Position numbers and translations under genes: made by a program. Shown here piece after piece: positions 12,263-25,700 of a stretch of DNA of 64,000 nucleotides. The stretch spans positions 4,070,676-4,134,675 of the forward strand of contig SSBO01000008.1 of the NCBI GenBank assembly GCA_005281725.1, written 5' to 3'. The notes beneath the pieces are model-generated. The model ran no database searches, was not told where the DNA came from, and saw only the letters and a program-made list of their open reading frames with translations. The DNA is from Wuchereria bancrofti. Taxonomy: Eukaryota > Nematoda > Chromadorea > Rhabditida > Onchocercidae. Each line of letters opens with the position of its first letter. Position 1 is the stretch's first letter.

Positions 12263-13897
12263 GAAAGTAGAAACATTCAACCCGCATAAACTATTTTGTT
12301 GTTTCGTTGACCAAACAAGAAGCACAAGAGACAAATATGAGATGGTTGTCCCTTCGATTCATTTCCCTTTCACCTTTGCTTGCAATGAACTTTCATTTCA
12401 TTTTCATACTTTTATTCTTACCTTAACCTTTAACCTTCAACTATTACTCTTATCCTAAACTTTACTTGTAATCTTCAACCTTTCCCTTACTCTATTCTTA
12501 ACCTTTATCTTCTACATTTTCTTCAATTATATCCTATCAGTTAAGTTGTAAAATTTTTTAGCATAAATTAAACTTTGAATTTTAATTTGTAAAATAAATA
12601 AACTTTACTTGTAAAATTTTAAGTATTAAACAAATTTTAAACTTCATTCTTTTCTAGATAAACATATATGCAAAGGGGTTATTTTATACATAGACTTTTC
12701 TCGATAGAATGAGAATATTTTAGTGGTACATAGAGAAAATTATTAAAATTTACTATTTTTAAACTTTCAAATAAATTTCATATTTATAATTGAGCAGAGA
12801 ACAAATTTGAAGGCTTACCCAGAAGTGATTTAATTTTTTGTGATAAAATAATTACGGATGAGAAATATATAATAAATTGCAAAATGCTACCATATCATTT
12901 CATGCTGGAAATTATCCGTATTTTTATGCAGAAATTGAATTTATTATTTAATTTTAGTTTTTTCGAGATTTAATTTAGAATTTCAATAATTGTATATTTG
13001 TGGAAATATTCAAAATTTGCTATTTTATTTGATAAACAAGAAAGACGAAGAAATTGAAATATTATTGCAACAATCACTTATTGCTGAAATCCTATCCGTT
13101 TCTCATATCATATGCTACTCGTTTAAAATTTCAGAAGCATTCCATTTATCCATTTATTCGTTGAAGTTTTGATTTTACTAATTCGTTAAATTTCAATTTT
13201 TAATTAACAAAAAAATTCCAATTCAATTTCTGATTTAATAATTTAACAAAATGTATTCGTCAGCAAACATTTCAAGGAAAAAAAACGAAAAACGAGAAAA
13301 AGAAATATCTAAAAGAAATGAATTCTATTTTATTATTGGTAATTTAAAAATTTAAATGAACAATTACAAATTTTATTTATATTAATCGTTTTAATTACCT
13401 AATTCTTTGTAATTTTCAGTGTTTCAATCAAAATGGCATCTTTTAATTTATTCATTTATTAATTTGAAAAAGAAGATATGGCAAATGAAAAACGTTATAT
13501 TGTAATTGCCATCTGCATTTGCTTATCTCTCTATTTTACATAAATGGTAATCAATCACTTATTGATCGGTTTTTTTTTTTTGCTTTACTTTGCTACGCTT
13601 TTGCATTTTATAAAGGTCATAGGTTATTATGTGCATACATACATATGTTATATATGTATGTAAATTTTTTTAAGATTCTATTGTTAAAATAATCTTTTAA
13701 ATAGTATAAAATTTTTTTTTCTTGACCATATGCTTTTTTGTTCTTTTTCTTTTTTTCTTCACATTTCAAAAGGAAAAAAAAATCAAAGAAATGTTGCCGA
13801 CAAATAATACTGAGATTAGTATGATTGGCCGAAATCCTTCATCTCAATCATTCATTTCATCCTTATCATTTGCAACTATCACTGATGACTTACAGAT

Positions 13898-13925
13898 GAG
13901 CTTAAGAAGATTCCTTCTTAAGCTC
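13898..13925. repeat. 12-bp-arm inverted repeat
   Basis: The perfect arms gagcttaagaag and cttcttaagctc are separated by four bases. The stem could form a hairpin or a dyad binding site; no neighbouring gene indicates its role. Confidence 0.75.
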
Positions 13926-16018
13926 AAATTTTAAGAGCAAATATCCTTTCACAATATTTCACAACTAATTTTTATTTATTTGAACACTTCTTAGTTCCAT
14001 AACTGAACGACATTTATTACAAAGTTATAATCATCATTCCATTATAATTATAGCAAATCTTTACATTTTTACAACTGTGCTATATTAATTACAAAGTATA
14101 ATTAGATAGTTATAACTTCTTCAATTGAACCAAAATTAAATCCTGAGAATAAACTTTTTAAATTGGATAAATGAAATGAACTTTTTAAATTCTATTTGGT
14201 TCTAATTTCAACTTCTACATCTATCATTTGTTGTACTTTTAAAATATCCTTCCATCGATTAATGGTTAATTTTAATATTAATTTTCTTTTGAGACTGTTA
14301 TTTAAATTAGAACTTTATTTTTTTAATCTTTTGCAAAAAAATTTGTTTTCATTTTTGATAGTATAATTTTATTCTTCTGCGTGTTGTTGTTTTATTTATG
14401 TAACAACCGATCCCAGTACAATTTCAATTTCTGTTTTGCATATTTTCTTATTTCTTCTTCCACATCACTTTACTTTCAACAATGAAACTTATTTAACAAT
14501 GCGATTAAGAACTAAATAACACAGCACTTTAGGCAATGGAATAATTTGGTGAATAATTTCATTTGAAGTTGTACATTCAATCTATACCTTATAAATTCTT
14601 ATAAATAAATTTTCCCCATTATAAATTACCTTTTTCCCATTTCCTTTTCTCTTTGATATTATTTCAGTTTTGCTATTAAATTGAAAAGAAAAAAAACGAA
14701 TTAAATTTTCTTTATCTTCCGTCTATTACGTATTTTACTTCTGTAAGGAAAACAATTTTTTTTCCTTTCTTGTTTAAAAATTCTACTATGTTTTGCCAAA
14801 TTTACATCTAAAAAAAGCTTCTTTTTCAAATATTTAAAATTTTGAGGCTTAAAAATTCTGAAATTTTGGTGACAAATTTTGAAAAAAAATACTTGCGAAT
14901 TTCATAATTTCAAATAAAAATTTAGGTGATAATTTATGAAAATAATTTTCTGCATTGAAATTTATAAAATTTCCTTTCTTTTTATGAAATTTTGACATTT
15001 TGTCGAAGATCTATTTAAAAATTACCATTTGGTTAGGCAATTCATCAAAATGAATGGCATTGGAATAATATTTGATTAAATGCAAGAGGAGAAAAATGAT
15101 AAAATCCTCCATCTGTTATTAGAATAAAAGAATAGAAAATGTACTGGTGTAAATTGAATTTTGATCGTTCTATTTCCAGCGATTTTGATTAATAGATTTA
15201 CATGTTTAGTGATGTGACCATAACAATCAATTAATTAATTAATCATTTACTGGCAATATTACTAATAATTTATCACCCACGAAATCGATTACTGAAATGG
15301 TCGAAATAATTATCTGAAGACATCATTGTTTTGATGATTACCAAGTATTCAGATAGGTTATGAATTTATCACCACAGTGGTTAAATGATTCGAATATTAC
15401 ATAACAAATAAATTGAACACTGGCTAGATTATTTTAAAGTTATCATAAAAGTTCATTATGGTAGCTTTAAAAGTTCTCATTTTAATGCGATTTATTGATA
15501 TTAAAAGATGATTCTGATTATTTCTAATACTATCATTTATTTGATTTATTATTTAAACATTAATTTGTTAAATTATGAAAATTCATCTTAACAACAGAAA
15601 TACTTTTAAAGAAACTGAAATTCTTTTTTTTTTAAATTAGTTTTTATTTATTCTATTTTTACAACTTCTTTTGCTTCTTGATCAGTGATTATCATGATTA
15701 TGGATTATGATTATTGGTAACCTTTGTAAATGGTATCGGATCAATTATTGTAAATATTGTTGAATTCTAGTTAACTTCGATTGAATTGAAACTTTTTGCT
15801 AACTTTCAACTGATTTGTCTATTAATGATTGAAATGTTATTATATACAATGCTCATAATAACATACGATGATGCGATGAAATTTAAATCAGATTTCATTT
15901 GTTGATGTAAGATTTGAAATTTCAGTTCTTCAATTAATTATTTCTTATATTTTGATTTATATGATATTTTTGAGATCTCTGCATATTTATTAGAAATGAA
16001 CTAATGGTATAAAAGAAT

Positions 16019-19000
16019 ATGTGCGCTTTACCGAGTATTCCATCTGCTCCTTATCGTACACCACTACTGCCACCATCTCGTTCCAGCTATATCTCCGATT
16101 TTAACCATCTTAACAATGGTAATTCGGTAAGTATTATTGTACTCACTTATCGATATATTTTTATTTTTAATCGAGATTATTAAACTTCATATATTTTTTG
16201 ACCAAAAAGTTAAATCGTATAAGGTATTAAAAAAAGAATTCAAATTTAAAATTGACTTTATTGATTTGTTACAATAACTCAAATACTTTCTGTCTACTTT
16301 CTCTCATATGTTAATGATTCATTTTACTACTTAATATTCATACGAATAAAATGATTGTAAATGCCAGTAAAACAATACGCGTAATGTATCACTACAGTAG
16401 TGCGTACAAGTACTGGCGATGTATACGGTATGTCATTACAGTAGTACATATGTCGCTGCGGTAATGTGTACACATTGTGTCACTGAAGTATAAAAGTCGA
16501 ATAAAGATATACTTTAGAATAAAGGAAAACAATTTGTTTTTAAAAATATGTTTGCATGCAATAAACAGATAAACTTTTAAAACACAATAAGCATATACAG
16601 ATATAACAAATATGCAACAAATGAGTTTAAAAAAAAAACAAAACTAATTTCTTTTATGATAGATATGGAACAAATAAGTTTTAAAAACAAAACAAAACTA
16701 ATATTTTTTATGATTGTATAGATAAGGTTAATTCAATTAATTATAGAAGCAATAATTGGTAAAGCATAGATTATTTTAATGATAAATATCGATAATATTA
16801 ATAAACATGACGATAAGTGATATTATCTTAGCTGTTTGATATACAGAATGTAGGTAGAAAGATGAAGTATTACATTATCGGATCGAGACATCTGAAATAC
16901 GAGGAAGTGAAGTGATTTAGGATTCGAGGGGAGGAACAGAATGACATATGTAACGATTGTGTGAACTTGTCATGTGTAAATATCGGTGACATTTTTTCCT
17001 CTTCATTGACGCTTTATCCCTTCATCTATTTTCATATGTCTGCCTAATTTCTGTCATCTTTCTTATGTTTGATCTTCCACCAAATAATTTTCTATTCATC
17101 TTTGATTATTTTGTTTTCATAATGTGTCGAGAAAAAACTTTTTTTAATGTAAAATTATTCAAATGGATAGATAAACAACTAGATCTAGTAAACTCTCATT
17201 ATTCATTTTTTCTTTTTTGAAAGTGGTCAAGAAAATTCATATTTCACTTTTTCTATTAAATGACCATGATGAAAAGATTTTTTTTATTTTTTCCATTTGT
17301 TATTCTAACAAATTAATTTCAGGTTGCGCCATCACCTTGTAGTCGTCGGATACATTCAATGCAACGCAAACCACCATTAGAAGCTGATACGAATTTTCAT
17401 AAACAACAAGCTCAAATTCGAATAAATGTCGCCAGGGTATGATCTTTTGCACTGCTATGATAAATCATGTTATTAATTTGAATTTTAAAATAAGCAAAAT
17501 TTAGGTTAAAAAAATTTTCGAAAAAAAAAAGAAAAGGAAACATAAAATTTTTAAAGCTACCCAAATAGCTTTATGGTTTGTCAATTTCTTTTAAATTTGA
17601 GTACCAATTCTTAAATATAGGTTAAGAATAATTCGTTATGTAGTTTTGTTACAAGTATCATAAAAGATTTTGTTCAAAACACAATATTCGAGTTAAATTC
17701 AAACCTAAATTTCAATTCGTTTAAAATTTTATAAAAACTTCTTTTGATATTCAAAAGTGCTTATTTATTTCTTTTTTTTTAGGTCAAATTTTCATTGTTG
17801 GTACTAGCGCTAATGTCTATCGTGTCAATCCTTTTTGCATTCACGTCACTTTTGAGTTTACTTTCTATTCAATGGAGAACAACTACGGCGGAATCATCCG
17901 ACTTGGCCATTGATGGTTCATTGATGGTGCGCAATATGATGTATGAAATAGCCAGTTCGCTATCTTTGATCGCTGTGACCACGTCAATTTCAACTTTCCT
18001 TCTGTCAACTTTGCAACTTTTTTTTGCTCTCAAAATGTTGAAAACAAATCCGACATCTATTAAGAGGTTGGCTTAATTCTGTTTCTTTAAATGTAACAAT
18101 TAATTTCAGTTAAAAATTTATGACAATATCCAATTCCATATTGAAAATTTGTAGAAAATCCCAATACCATTTGCTGTTAGTTTTTTTTTCCTATTATTTA
18201 TAAGAAAACTTTCAATACTATTTATCTTTATTTAAATAATTTCTTACTTAATTACTTACTTATTCATTAATTATTTAATGCTTTGCTTATACCATTTATT
18301 CTTTAATAATTTGCTCATCCATTTCTTTTTATCTTTTGCATGAAATTTCAGTGTTAAAATTTTTAATTTATCCTCCCAATTATTCAATTTAAATCCCTGT
18401 AATTTTCCAAATTGAAATCTCATTATTTGATGTTTCTAATTTTTCTTCCTCAATGATTTTACAAGGTGATGTAGAATAATAACATTGAGTAATATGCTGA
18501 GGACAGATATCGCGAAATTTTCCGCATCATTTATTTCAATTTTTCGGTCATTAGTTCAATAATAGAGACTATAAATTGCCTTAACAAATAGTTGCAATCT
18601 GATAATTTTAGATACAATATAAGTTATTAATAGCCTATCATAATTACTTGAAAGAGTAATTTGAGAATTGTATTAACAGACTTTACAACCTAAGTAATCC
18701 TTTATTGAGAATGAAATATGAGAAGCTTAGAAGATCTAATCTATCCATATTTGATCTTTTGCTAGCGGAAACAATTGCAATAGCACGAATAAATAAATAA
18801 ATAAATAAATGCAATAACAAAATTAGCAATAAAAAGAACTCCTATGATCTATCTAATTCATAGAATCAAAGTAAAACTAAATATGTTTTATTAATTTTAG
18901 TTATTACTATTAAACTTTTTCAATTTCATTAATTTGATTAAAACAAATAGTAGTTTATTTATTCTTGCTTTTATCATTCCATTTTTCATCATTAATTTCA

Positions 19001-19607
19001 GCTTACAGTTAAACATTTTATCTTAAATTTGTCAATCGAATTTGCAACTTTTTTTTCGTCCATTTTTCAGAGTACTATCATTTTTAAGTGGTGGACGTTT
19101 TCTACGTTGTATTGTTTATACAGCTTGGTTTTTTGCCGTACTTTTCTTCATAGTAGGTAAACAATTGTTAATAGAACTTAATTTCATTAATAATAGAAAT
19201 ATAGAAATTAAATATAGGGAAAAGAAGAATGGGAAAGAAATTATAACAAGTAAATATGATGAATAAAGCATATTTTAATATTTTTTAAAATCATTTTCAA
19301 AAAGATATCTAATATTGATTTTTTTTTTTGTTCCATAAAATATAACTTTATAATAGTTATTATTAAAAATTTATGAGAATAAAAGCAATTGTTAGCATTT
19401 GTTTTATTTTTAGGTAGCATGTTACAATGGATGCTATTACCAGGACGAGTTGGTACCATATCACGAGGTGTTGGCGCAGCATTTGGTATTGCGTCAACTG
19501 CGCTTTGTACCGCAGGTCTCATACATTGTATTTATGTATGGTGCTCGAACGATGCTAAAGAAGTTCAAGAAAGCTATGTAAATGGTAATTTGTCAACGCT
19601 GGTATGA
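16019..19607 (+). CDS. Four-transmembrane protein of unknown family
   Basis: Exons 16019-16126, 17323-17436, 17783-18066, 19071-19156 and 19414-19607 join in phase and give 261 residues with a TGA stop. Residues 1-74 are Pro/Ser/Arg-rich and probably cytosolic and disordered. Four hydrophobic helices follow: about 76-103 (FSLLVLALMSIVSILFAF), about 127-160 (a segment around SLIAVTTSISTFLLS), about 176-196 (VYTAWFFAVLFFIVG) and about 214-238 (AAFGIASTALCTAGLI). A short hydrophilic tail ends in STLV. The topology resembles tetraspan membrane proteins, but there is no tetraspanin CCG motif and no claudin signature in the first loop. I do not recognise the family. The first ATG is in good context, but an upstream exon cannot be excluded. 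Introns are long (0.3-1.2 kb). Confidence 0.75.
16380..16500. repeat. Degenerate short repeat around TCACTACAGTAGT
   Basis: In the first intron of the four-TM gene, variants of tcactacagtagtgcgtac, tcattacagtagtacat, tcgctgcggtaatgtgtac and tcactgaagta follow one another at about 24-30 base spacing. The block has more CG dinucleotides than its surroundings. It looks like an old minisatellite or an array of dyad motifs. Confidence 0.55.
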
Positions 19608-21014
19608 CATGTATCTGGGAATATTTTTAGAACTTTCATTTTTTCCTTTTCAAAAATTGAAATATTCAATTTCAGTTCAAAGGTCATACGTGGCAAATTG
19701 AACTTTTCATGCTTTTTTGTTTTAGGAACGAATTATTGTAAATATTATATCACATTAATATTAATTATTTGTATTTTCCATGCTATTCAGCCATACTTTC
19801 TTGCCATTTTGTATGTATTTTTGTGTATGTTTAATATATTGAAATTAATTTAATACTTTTCTTAATTACCATAAGTATCTGTTTATGTCGTATGTATATA
19901 TATCTCGAATAATTAAGAGATTTTGAAAATAAATTTGGAAGGGAGGAAGAAAATAAAACAATTCAAATTTGTATAATTCTCGGGAATTAAACATTCAAAA
20001 AAATGCAGTAGTAATTGCTGTTATTAAATTGTATAGAAGTTCATTTTTTTTTAACATATTTTATATTTAACAATTTTAAAATTTGGCCCAGATTCCAAAT
20101 CTAAATTGCAAAAAGGAATTTTTGAAATTTAAATTTTGGGAATTATCTTTAATTTATTCAACAAAAAGAAAAAGAAAAATTTTGTCAAATTTTTTTTCAA
20201 CTAATTTGCTCAGCAATTTTTTTTTAGTCAATCAATAATCAATAATGGAGAACATATTTTGAGATTAATGTTGTTAACAGATAATTTATTATTAGTATTT
20301 ATTTATATCGAATGAATTATTAAACCTTTTTGATTACGAAACGAAAAAAAAAAATACATTGGGAAAAAATAAAAGTAGCCAACCGTAGAGGAATAGTTAA
20401 GATTTATATTTAAATTTAAATTATGTTAAATGTCACATCAAAAATTTAGCATTCATTTATATTTCTGTTTTCTTTGCATTCTACATGGCATTTAATATAA
20501 ATATTAGTACAATTTAACTAAACTAAATAAATTTGATGCAATTTAAACATACAAAATAAGTTTATGTGAAGATTACAAAATAATTCAACGTATAGTATTT
20601 TAGCTGAAATTTAAAACAATAAAAATTTCATTTTATTATTAGATATATGATATAAAGAAATTAAAATGCAACAAGAAAAAAAAAACTAATTTATGATTTA
20701 ATAAATTATGTGTGTTCTCAACAGCACTGAAGGAATTAATCAGGATAAATTTATATAATTATGGGAATTTTCTGTTGATTAATTGGGGTCAATAAATGTA
20801 TCAACACATTTACATGTGAAAATTTCATTTCATTCCCATATTTAATTTTCAAATGTTTTACGACTAATTACAAAGCATTTCTTTGTTCAAGTGAAAATAT
20901 TCCAAATGATAATTTGAATCTAAATTATTTACTATGAGCAATCGAATAAATAATTACAATTCAAATGATACCGAAACGATACGAATGAATTGGAGAAAAG
21001 AAAAAGACATAGTG

Positions 21015-21058
21015 ATTACTTATTGTTAGTTATATTAATATAATTAACAATAAGTAAT
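21015..21058. repeat. 44-bp palindrome without spacer
   Basis: The arms attacttattgtta and taacaataagtaat flank a centre (ttatattaatataa) that is itself a perfect palindrome. Over the full 44 bases only one base pair fails, and as RNA that would be a G-U pair. No spacer exists, so it forms a cruciform or fold-back stem. Confidence 0.85.
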
Positions 21059-22032
21059 TTAAAATTGTTGGAAATTGAAAGATATTGATTTGCTAAAAAA
21101 AAAGAAGAAAAATGGTGACATTTCAATATTTTCGGAGTCATTTTAATGATACTAAAACAGCTCAGAGTAAAATATTGGACAAGATAGTTGTCTTACTGAT
21201 AACATTTTTTGTTTGTAAAACTAGAATGAATAACACTAAGTCAATGAGTTTATTTCTAATTTAATGATGAAATTTGCATTTATCGATTAACCAAAAGAAA
21301 AAAAAAATCGTTTTTATGAAACAGCTCAGATTTATGATTAATTTTCATTAATATTCTTCCATAACTGACCTGTTTTTTATCATTGATACCTTCTCGATAA
21401 CATTGAAACTTAAGACTTTAAGTTTAGGTAATACTGCAGAAGAGTTTTCTTATGCTTACCTGAGTTTCATCTTTTTCAACAATTCTAGCAATCCTAGCAG
21501 ATGAATGAACTTTGAACGATGGTAATAGCATTTTCAACATTTCCGGAAGTAGCTTAATGGTATTGAATTGTTAAAAATTTGAATGAATGAAGTGAAATGG
21601 TATGTAAAATTTTAACATCCTCAAAAATTGTAACGCATGAATGCATCTTAATTGATTTATTGATTCAAATTTCTAATACATTGACAAAATCTTCATCGTA
21701 ACTTTTGTCTGAAAGCTTAAATGATACATCAATTTTGAACTCGAATAAAATAATTTTAATGATATAAGCAATATTTTATGTAAAATTCTTTGAATGTAAT
21801 AATAATTGTTACAATTCAGTGATAAAATTCTACCTTCTCAAATTGCCAATACAGCAAAAAAGCTTGAATATTATGTAAAGAATATTATGTAAATAACCTG
21901 AAAAAGAACCAGTAACGTTATGAGAATTAGCCAAATGGATTTATAAAATCATCAAAATAGAATGTCACAAAATTCTATCAAACTATACTAAAGTAATGAA
22001 TTCTGATCATCTTTCATTCTTTTCAACAATAT

Positions 22033-22076
22033 CTTCCAAGTAAAATTAGCATTTTCATGCTAATTTTACTTGGAAG
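22033..22076. repeat. Perfect 20-bp-arm hairpin with a TTTC loop
   Basis: Arm 22033-22052 is the exact reverse complement of 22057-22076, with a four-base loop between them. It sits about 650 bases beyond the OSCP stop codon. It could be a small foldback transposon remnant, a strong RNA hairpin or a cruciform site. Confidence 0.9.
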
Positions 22077-22726
22077 TTAATTATCTTTTATTATTATCTT
22101 TACAAATATAAATGTAATTGATGTAAAACTTCACTCTTAAGAGGCATTACTCACCTCTCTCTCTCTCCTTGTCCCTTTCTTTTAAATTCAAAGATAAATT
22201 TAAGCAGTTAAAAATTGCAAAATAACAACGAAATTGATAAGTTTGATGTTTTTTCCAACAGAAACTTCCAGATTATTGAAATTCCAAAATTAGCGAAAAA
22301 TTGTGGCAATGAACATTCGCTCACTGCTTAGCAAACAGCTTCACTAAAATTCCTTTTTTTTTTTTTTCAATTTTAACAATTTCCATAAATAGCAAATAAT
22401 GCTTGGAGACTTAAGCAGCAATTGATAATGTTGTCCACTGCTGTTCGTTCATGTTACATCCATGATAAAATGTAAAAAATCTCGCATGATTTCATAAAGC
22501 AGAAAACTTTGTTGACGAAGGTTTGACATTAAAAACAGAAAGCAAACATTAAAACCATTTAGCATCCACCGTGTAGCAGTGAAAAAAAAAATTACTTAAC
22601 TTTTCAGTAAAATGTTTGTTGCAGTGGTGAATAGTAGTAATAAATTTTATTTAAAAGAATAAACCTGGATCACAAGAAAAATGGCTAAGCATAAAAAAGT
22701 GACTAAACATTCCTAAATGTTCGGAT

Positions 22727-25700
22727 TTAAGCAGCGTTCCGTAAAACGTCCTCGAATTTCTTGAACTGTGAGCTCATACTCATGTCAATGAACTTGTCAC
22801 CGATACTCACCATCATACCACCAAGAATGCTCGGTTTTACCGTCATTTGAATTTGCAAATTCTGTCCAGGCTTTGCAAATTTGTTCAATGCTTCCCTCAG
22901 TGCCGCTTCATGCTTCTTGCTGAGTCGCTAGAAATGAGATGACCCTATTTTCATTTAACTGAACTTTCGAAATTTAATTTCAGGCTTAAACAATAACAAG
23001 AACGGATACCGAAACTAAACAATTTCATGAGTATCCAAGCAAGTCAACTTCAAGACTAGTATTTCTTAGTTTCGATCATATCGTTCGATATTAACAATGA
23101 TAATTCCTCATTTCTCATCAAAAAAAAAGAAATAAAATTATTGATAGAGAAGTGCGAGTACTATGAACAGTCATACCTCTGCAGTAATTACTTCAACAAC
23201 CAATTCACCGCGATGCGCTCGCATGATCGAATCGAACAATTCCATAATCTCTTCAAGCAGATTCAGTCGTCCATTTTCCGCCAATAACACTAAAAAACAA
23301 ACAACTGCATAAACGAATACTTAAAATGATATAAAAAATACACAAAATAGAGAAAAACGAAAGAAGGAGTCTCCAAATGAAACGTAAACCCTTTTTTTCT
23401 TGGTATTTCTATCAAAGAATTTTCTTCCTCACTGCTCTCTTGTTAACTCAGCAATAATCCATAAATTCAATATTAATAATATTGTCGTGAACAATTCAAT
23501 TACGGAAGTCATAAAGTCAAATAAATTAATTATGCAAAAATGATCATTAAAACGAAGACTGGTACGAACACTTTTCAAAAAAGTTCTTGAATTTTAAGGC
23601 ATTAAAAATGTTCGTGAAGTAAACAGTACAAGAATTCGTTGTATCAGAACTGGAATCTATGATAATATATAATAGTAATTACAGGTAGAAATACCTTTAA
23701 AAAGAATTACTGGTTTCAAAAATGATTCATTTCTTTCAAAACTTAGCGGTTGGTTACCTTACTTACATCCCTTAGCAGTCGTTCTGTATTCAATTAGCTC
23801 TTCAATTGATCACTCGCACATTTTGCAGATACATACCGCGTGTTATTATTAAATGAACTGCCACATTTTCTCAGTCGAACTTTGCAGATGGACAAAACAA
23901 TTACCTTACTAATTTGTTGCAATTTCAAAATTTATAGAAAAAATCTTTGAAAAATTTACTTCAGATGATGACCACTACTTCACCAGAAGAGGATTTGAAG
24001 GCACTTTTAAAAGCAATGAAAGCCTCATCACTGGAATCAGAGCAGTCAGAAACATCATTCTGCACCACTAATTATAACCCAAGCTTAGTTGCTGTTGCTG
24101 CATTTGGGTTGATGAATAATTTCAATATGTACTTCATAAGCTACAAGTCATGGCCAACCATACTTTCAGGTTCATACTTTTATATTTCAATTCCAGCACT
24201 CCCACCATCCTTTCAATAACTTAAATTTATATTCAGCAAATTTTAGGGCTAATAGCTTGTCTGCAAAGTACTCTTGTTTATGAATGGTTCAATTTGCATG
24301 GCATGAAATTAACGCGCAAAGAGGTAATCATTTCTCGGATAATGTAGTCTCGACTTTCACTGGAACTAGGAATTTATCTCTACAGTTCACCTTCTCGAAA
24401 ACTCCTTTCAAAAATATACTAATGCATCGAAGTTTTGAGAAAATGATCAAGTTAAAAAAAATTTTCAGAACAAAAAATTTAAAAATAGTTAATGACTACT
24501 CCTTAAAAAAATACCATAGTTCAATATGACACTTAAAAGAGATAAGGCTTATGCGTTCAGAAACACTGTATTTGTCAATTAATTTAAAACTTTAAGCAAA
24601 TTTACTTCGACGAGAAAAATATCCTAGAGACGTCAAAACGACTCGACTTCAATTTGCCGCCTGTCACTGATGATTTAACCCCCGGTAATGTTACAGGTAG
24701 TTTCCTGATTGGTTGCAATTAAACATCTATCTACATTTATTTAACAGATTTCTAGCCATTTTTCAACCGTCATCATTTTATTGGTTTAAATTACTGCTTA
24801 ATGTGAATCAATGACAGATTGTAATCTCAGCAGTACTATAGCTCAGTACAAGTAAAGCTCATACATAAGTAAGAGTTAATCGTTGAGACATATGCATATT
24901 GTGAAAAATTATTTTAGAAGAGAGGAAATCACTACTAGCCGAACTGTTCCGAAATGAAAAAGATGAAGAAATGCAAAGAGTTAGTAATTAACTCGAGCTA
25001 ACTTCTATCAATGAAATACTAAAAATGCAAAGCTAACTTCTATCAATGAAATACCAACGAATGTTTGGCCTTTGCATAATCAGTCGTAAAGTTCTAACAA
25101 TCATAAAAACCAGTATCAGTAGATCAGAAAAAATCTACTGTTTTTATGATTGTTATTAAATAAAAAGTGTTCTTGAATTAAATTTCTCGATTTCTTAATA
25201 GGCAAACTAATTTTGATCAACCACATATAAGTCTATTTGTCCTCCATTAAATCCATCAAATCTTGGATTTTTTAATCTCTATTTGGAAGCTTTTTTTTTC
25301 TTATTCTAATTTCTTGAGCTCTTTATGGCGCTTACTTCAAAATCTCAAAGAAAACTTTTCAGTGGTACCAAATGCATTATGGAAATGTTTATGAGCATGC
25401 GAAAAAGGCCGAACGAGAACGTAAGACGATGCAAGAAGTAGCTAAGAAACAAGATAAAATCAACTAATGATTACATCAACAATAAACGCTTATTTCTCTT
25501 AATTTATTACTAATCAAAATAGCAAATCTGAAGATCTCTATCTCTAAATAAAATTTTCGGTTATTCATTAAAAATCCCGTCAGTTTTCTAATGTAAAGAC
25601 ACATACATATGTTCATGTACACAATCAGCAAATTATCAACGATCGAATAATTTATTCTAAGTTTTTAGAATTAAAAAATTCTTTAATTGCTGTTTAAATT

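Larger units (their letters stand above)
11077..16018. other. Intergenic, no convincing gene
   Basis: About 5 kb between the divergent starts of dli-1 and the four-TM gene. It holds AT-rich low-complexity DNA, a degenerate trinucleotide tract, a purine/pyrimidine block and a small inverted repeat, listed separately. The longest open frames (around 12.1 and 13.7 kb) are explained by simple sequence and have no usable splice context. Confidence 0.7.
19608..22726. other. Intergenic between convergent genes, with hairpins and weak repeats
   Basis: No gene is supported. The stretch contains a 44-bp palindrome, a perfect 20-bp-arm hairpin, a short CT tract near 22,155 and diverged segments that resemble each other near 21,110-21,165 and 21,520-21,575. 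One exon-like minus-strand frame near 21,461-21,555 is discussed in the findings. Confidence 0.6.

Noticed and set aside
12056..12334. Overlapping Phe/Leu-rich and Lys/Glu/Arg-rich open frames on both strands
   Set aside because: They are translations of a polypyrimidine stretch followed by a GA tract; no splice context or conserved content.
13722..13934. 70-codon plus-strand frame ending in LRRFLLKLKF
   Set aside because: No donor or acceptor links it to the four-TM gene, and its end is the 12-bp inverted repeat. Too short and low in complexity to call.
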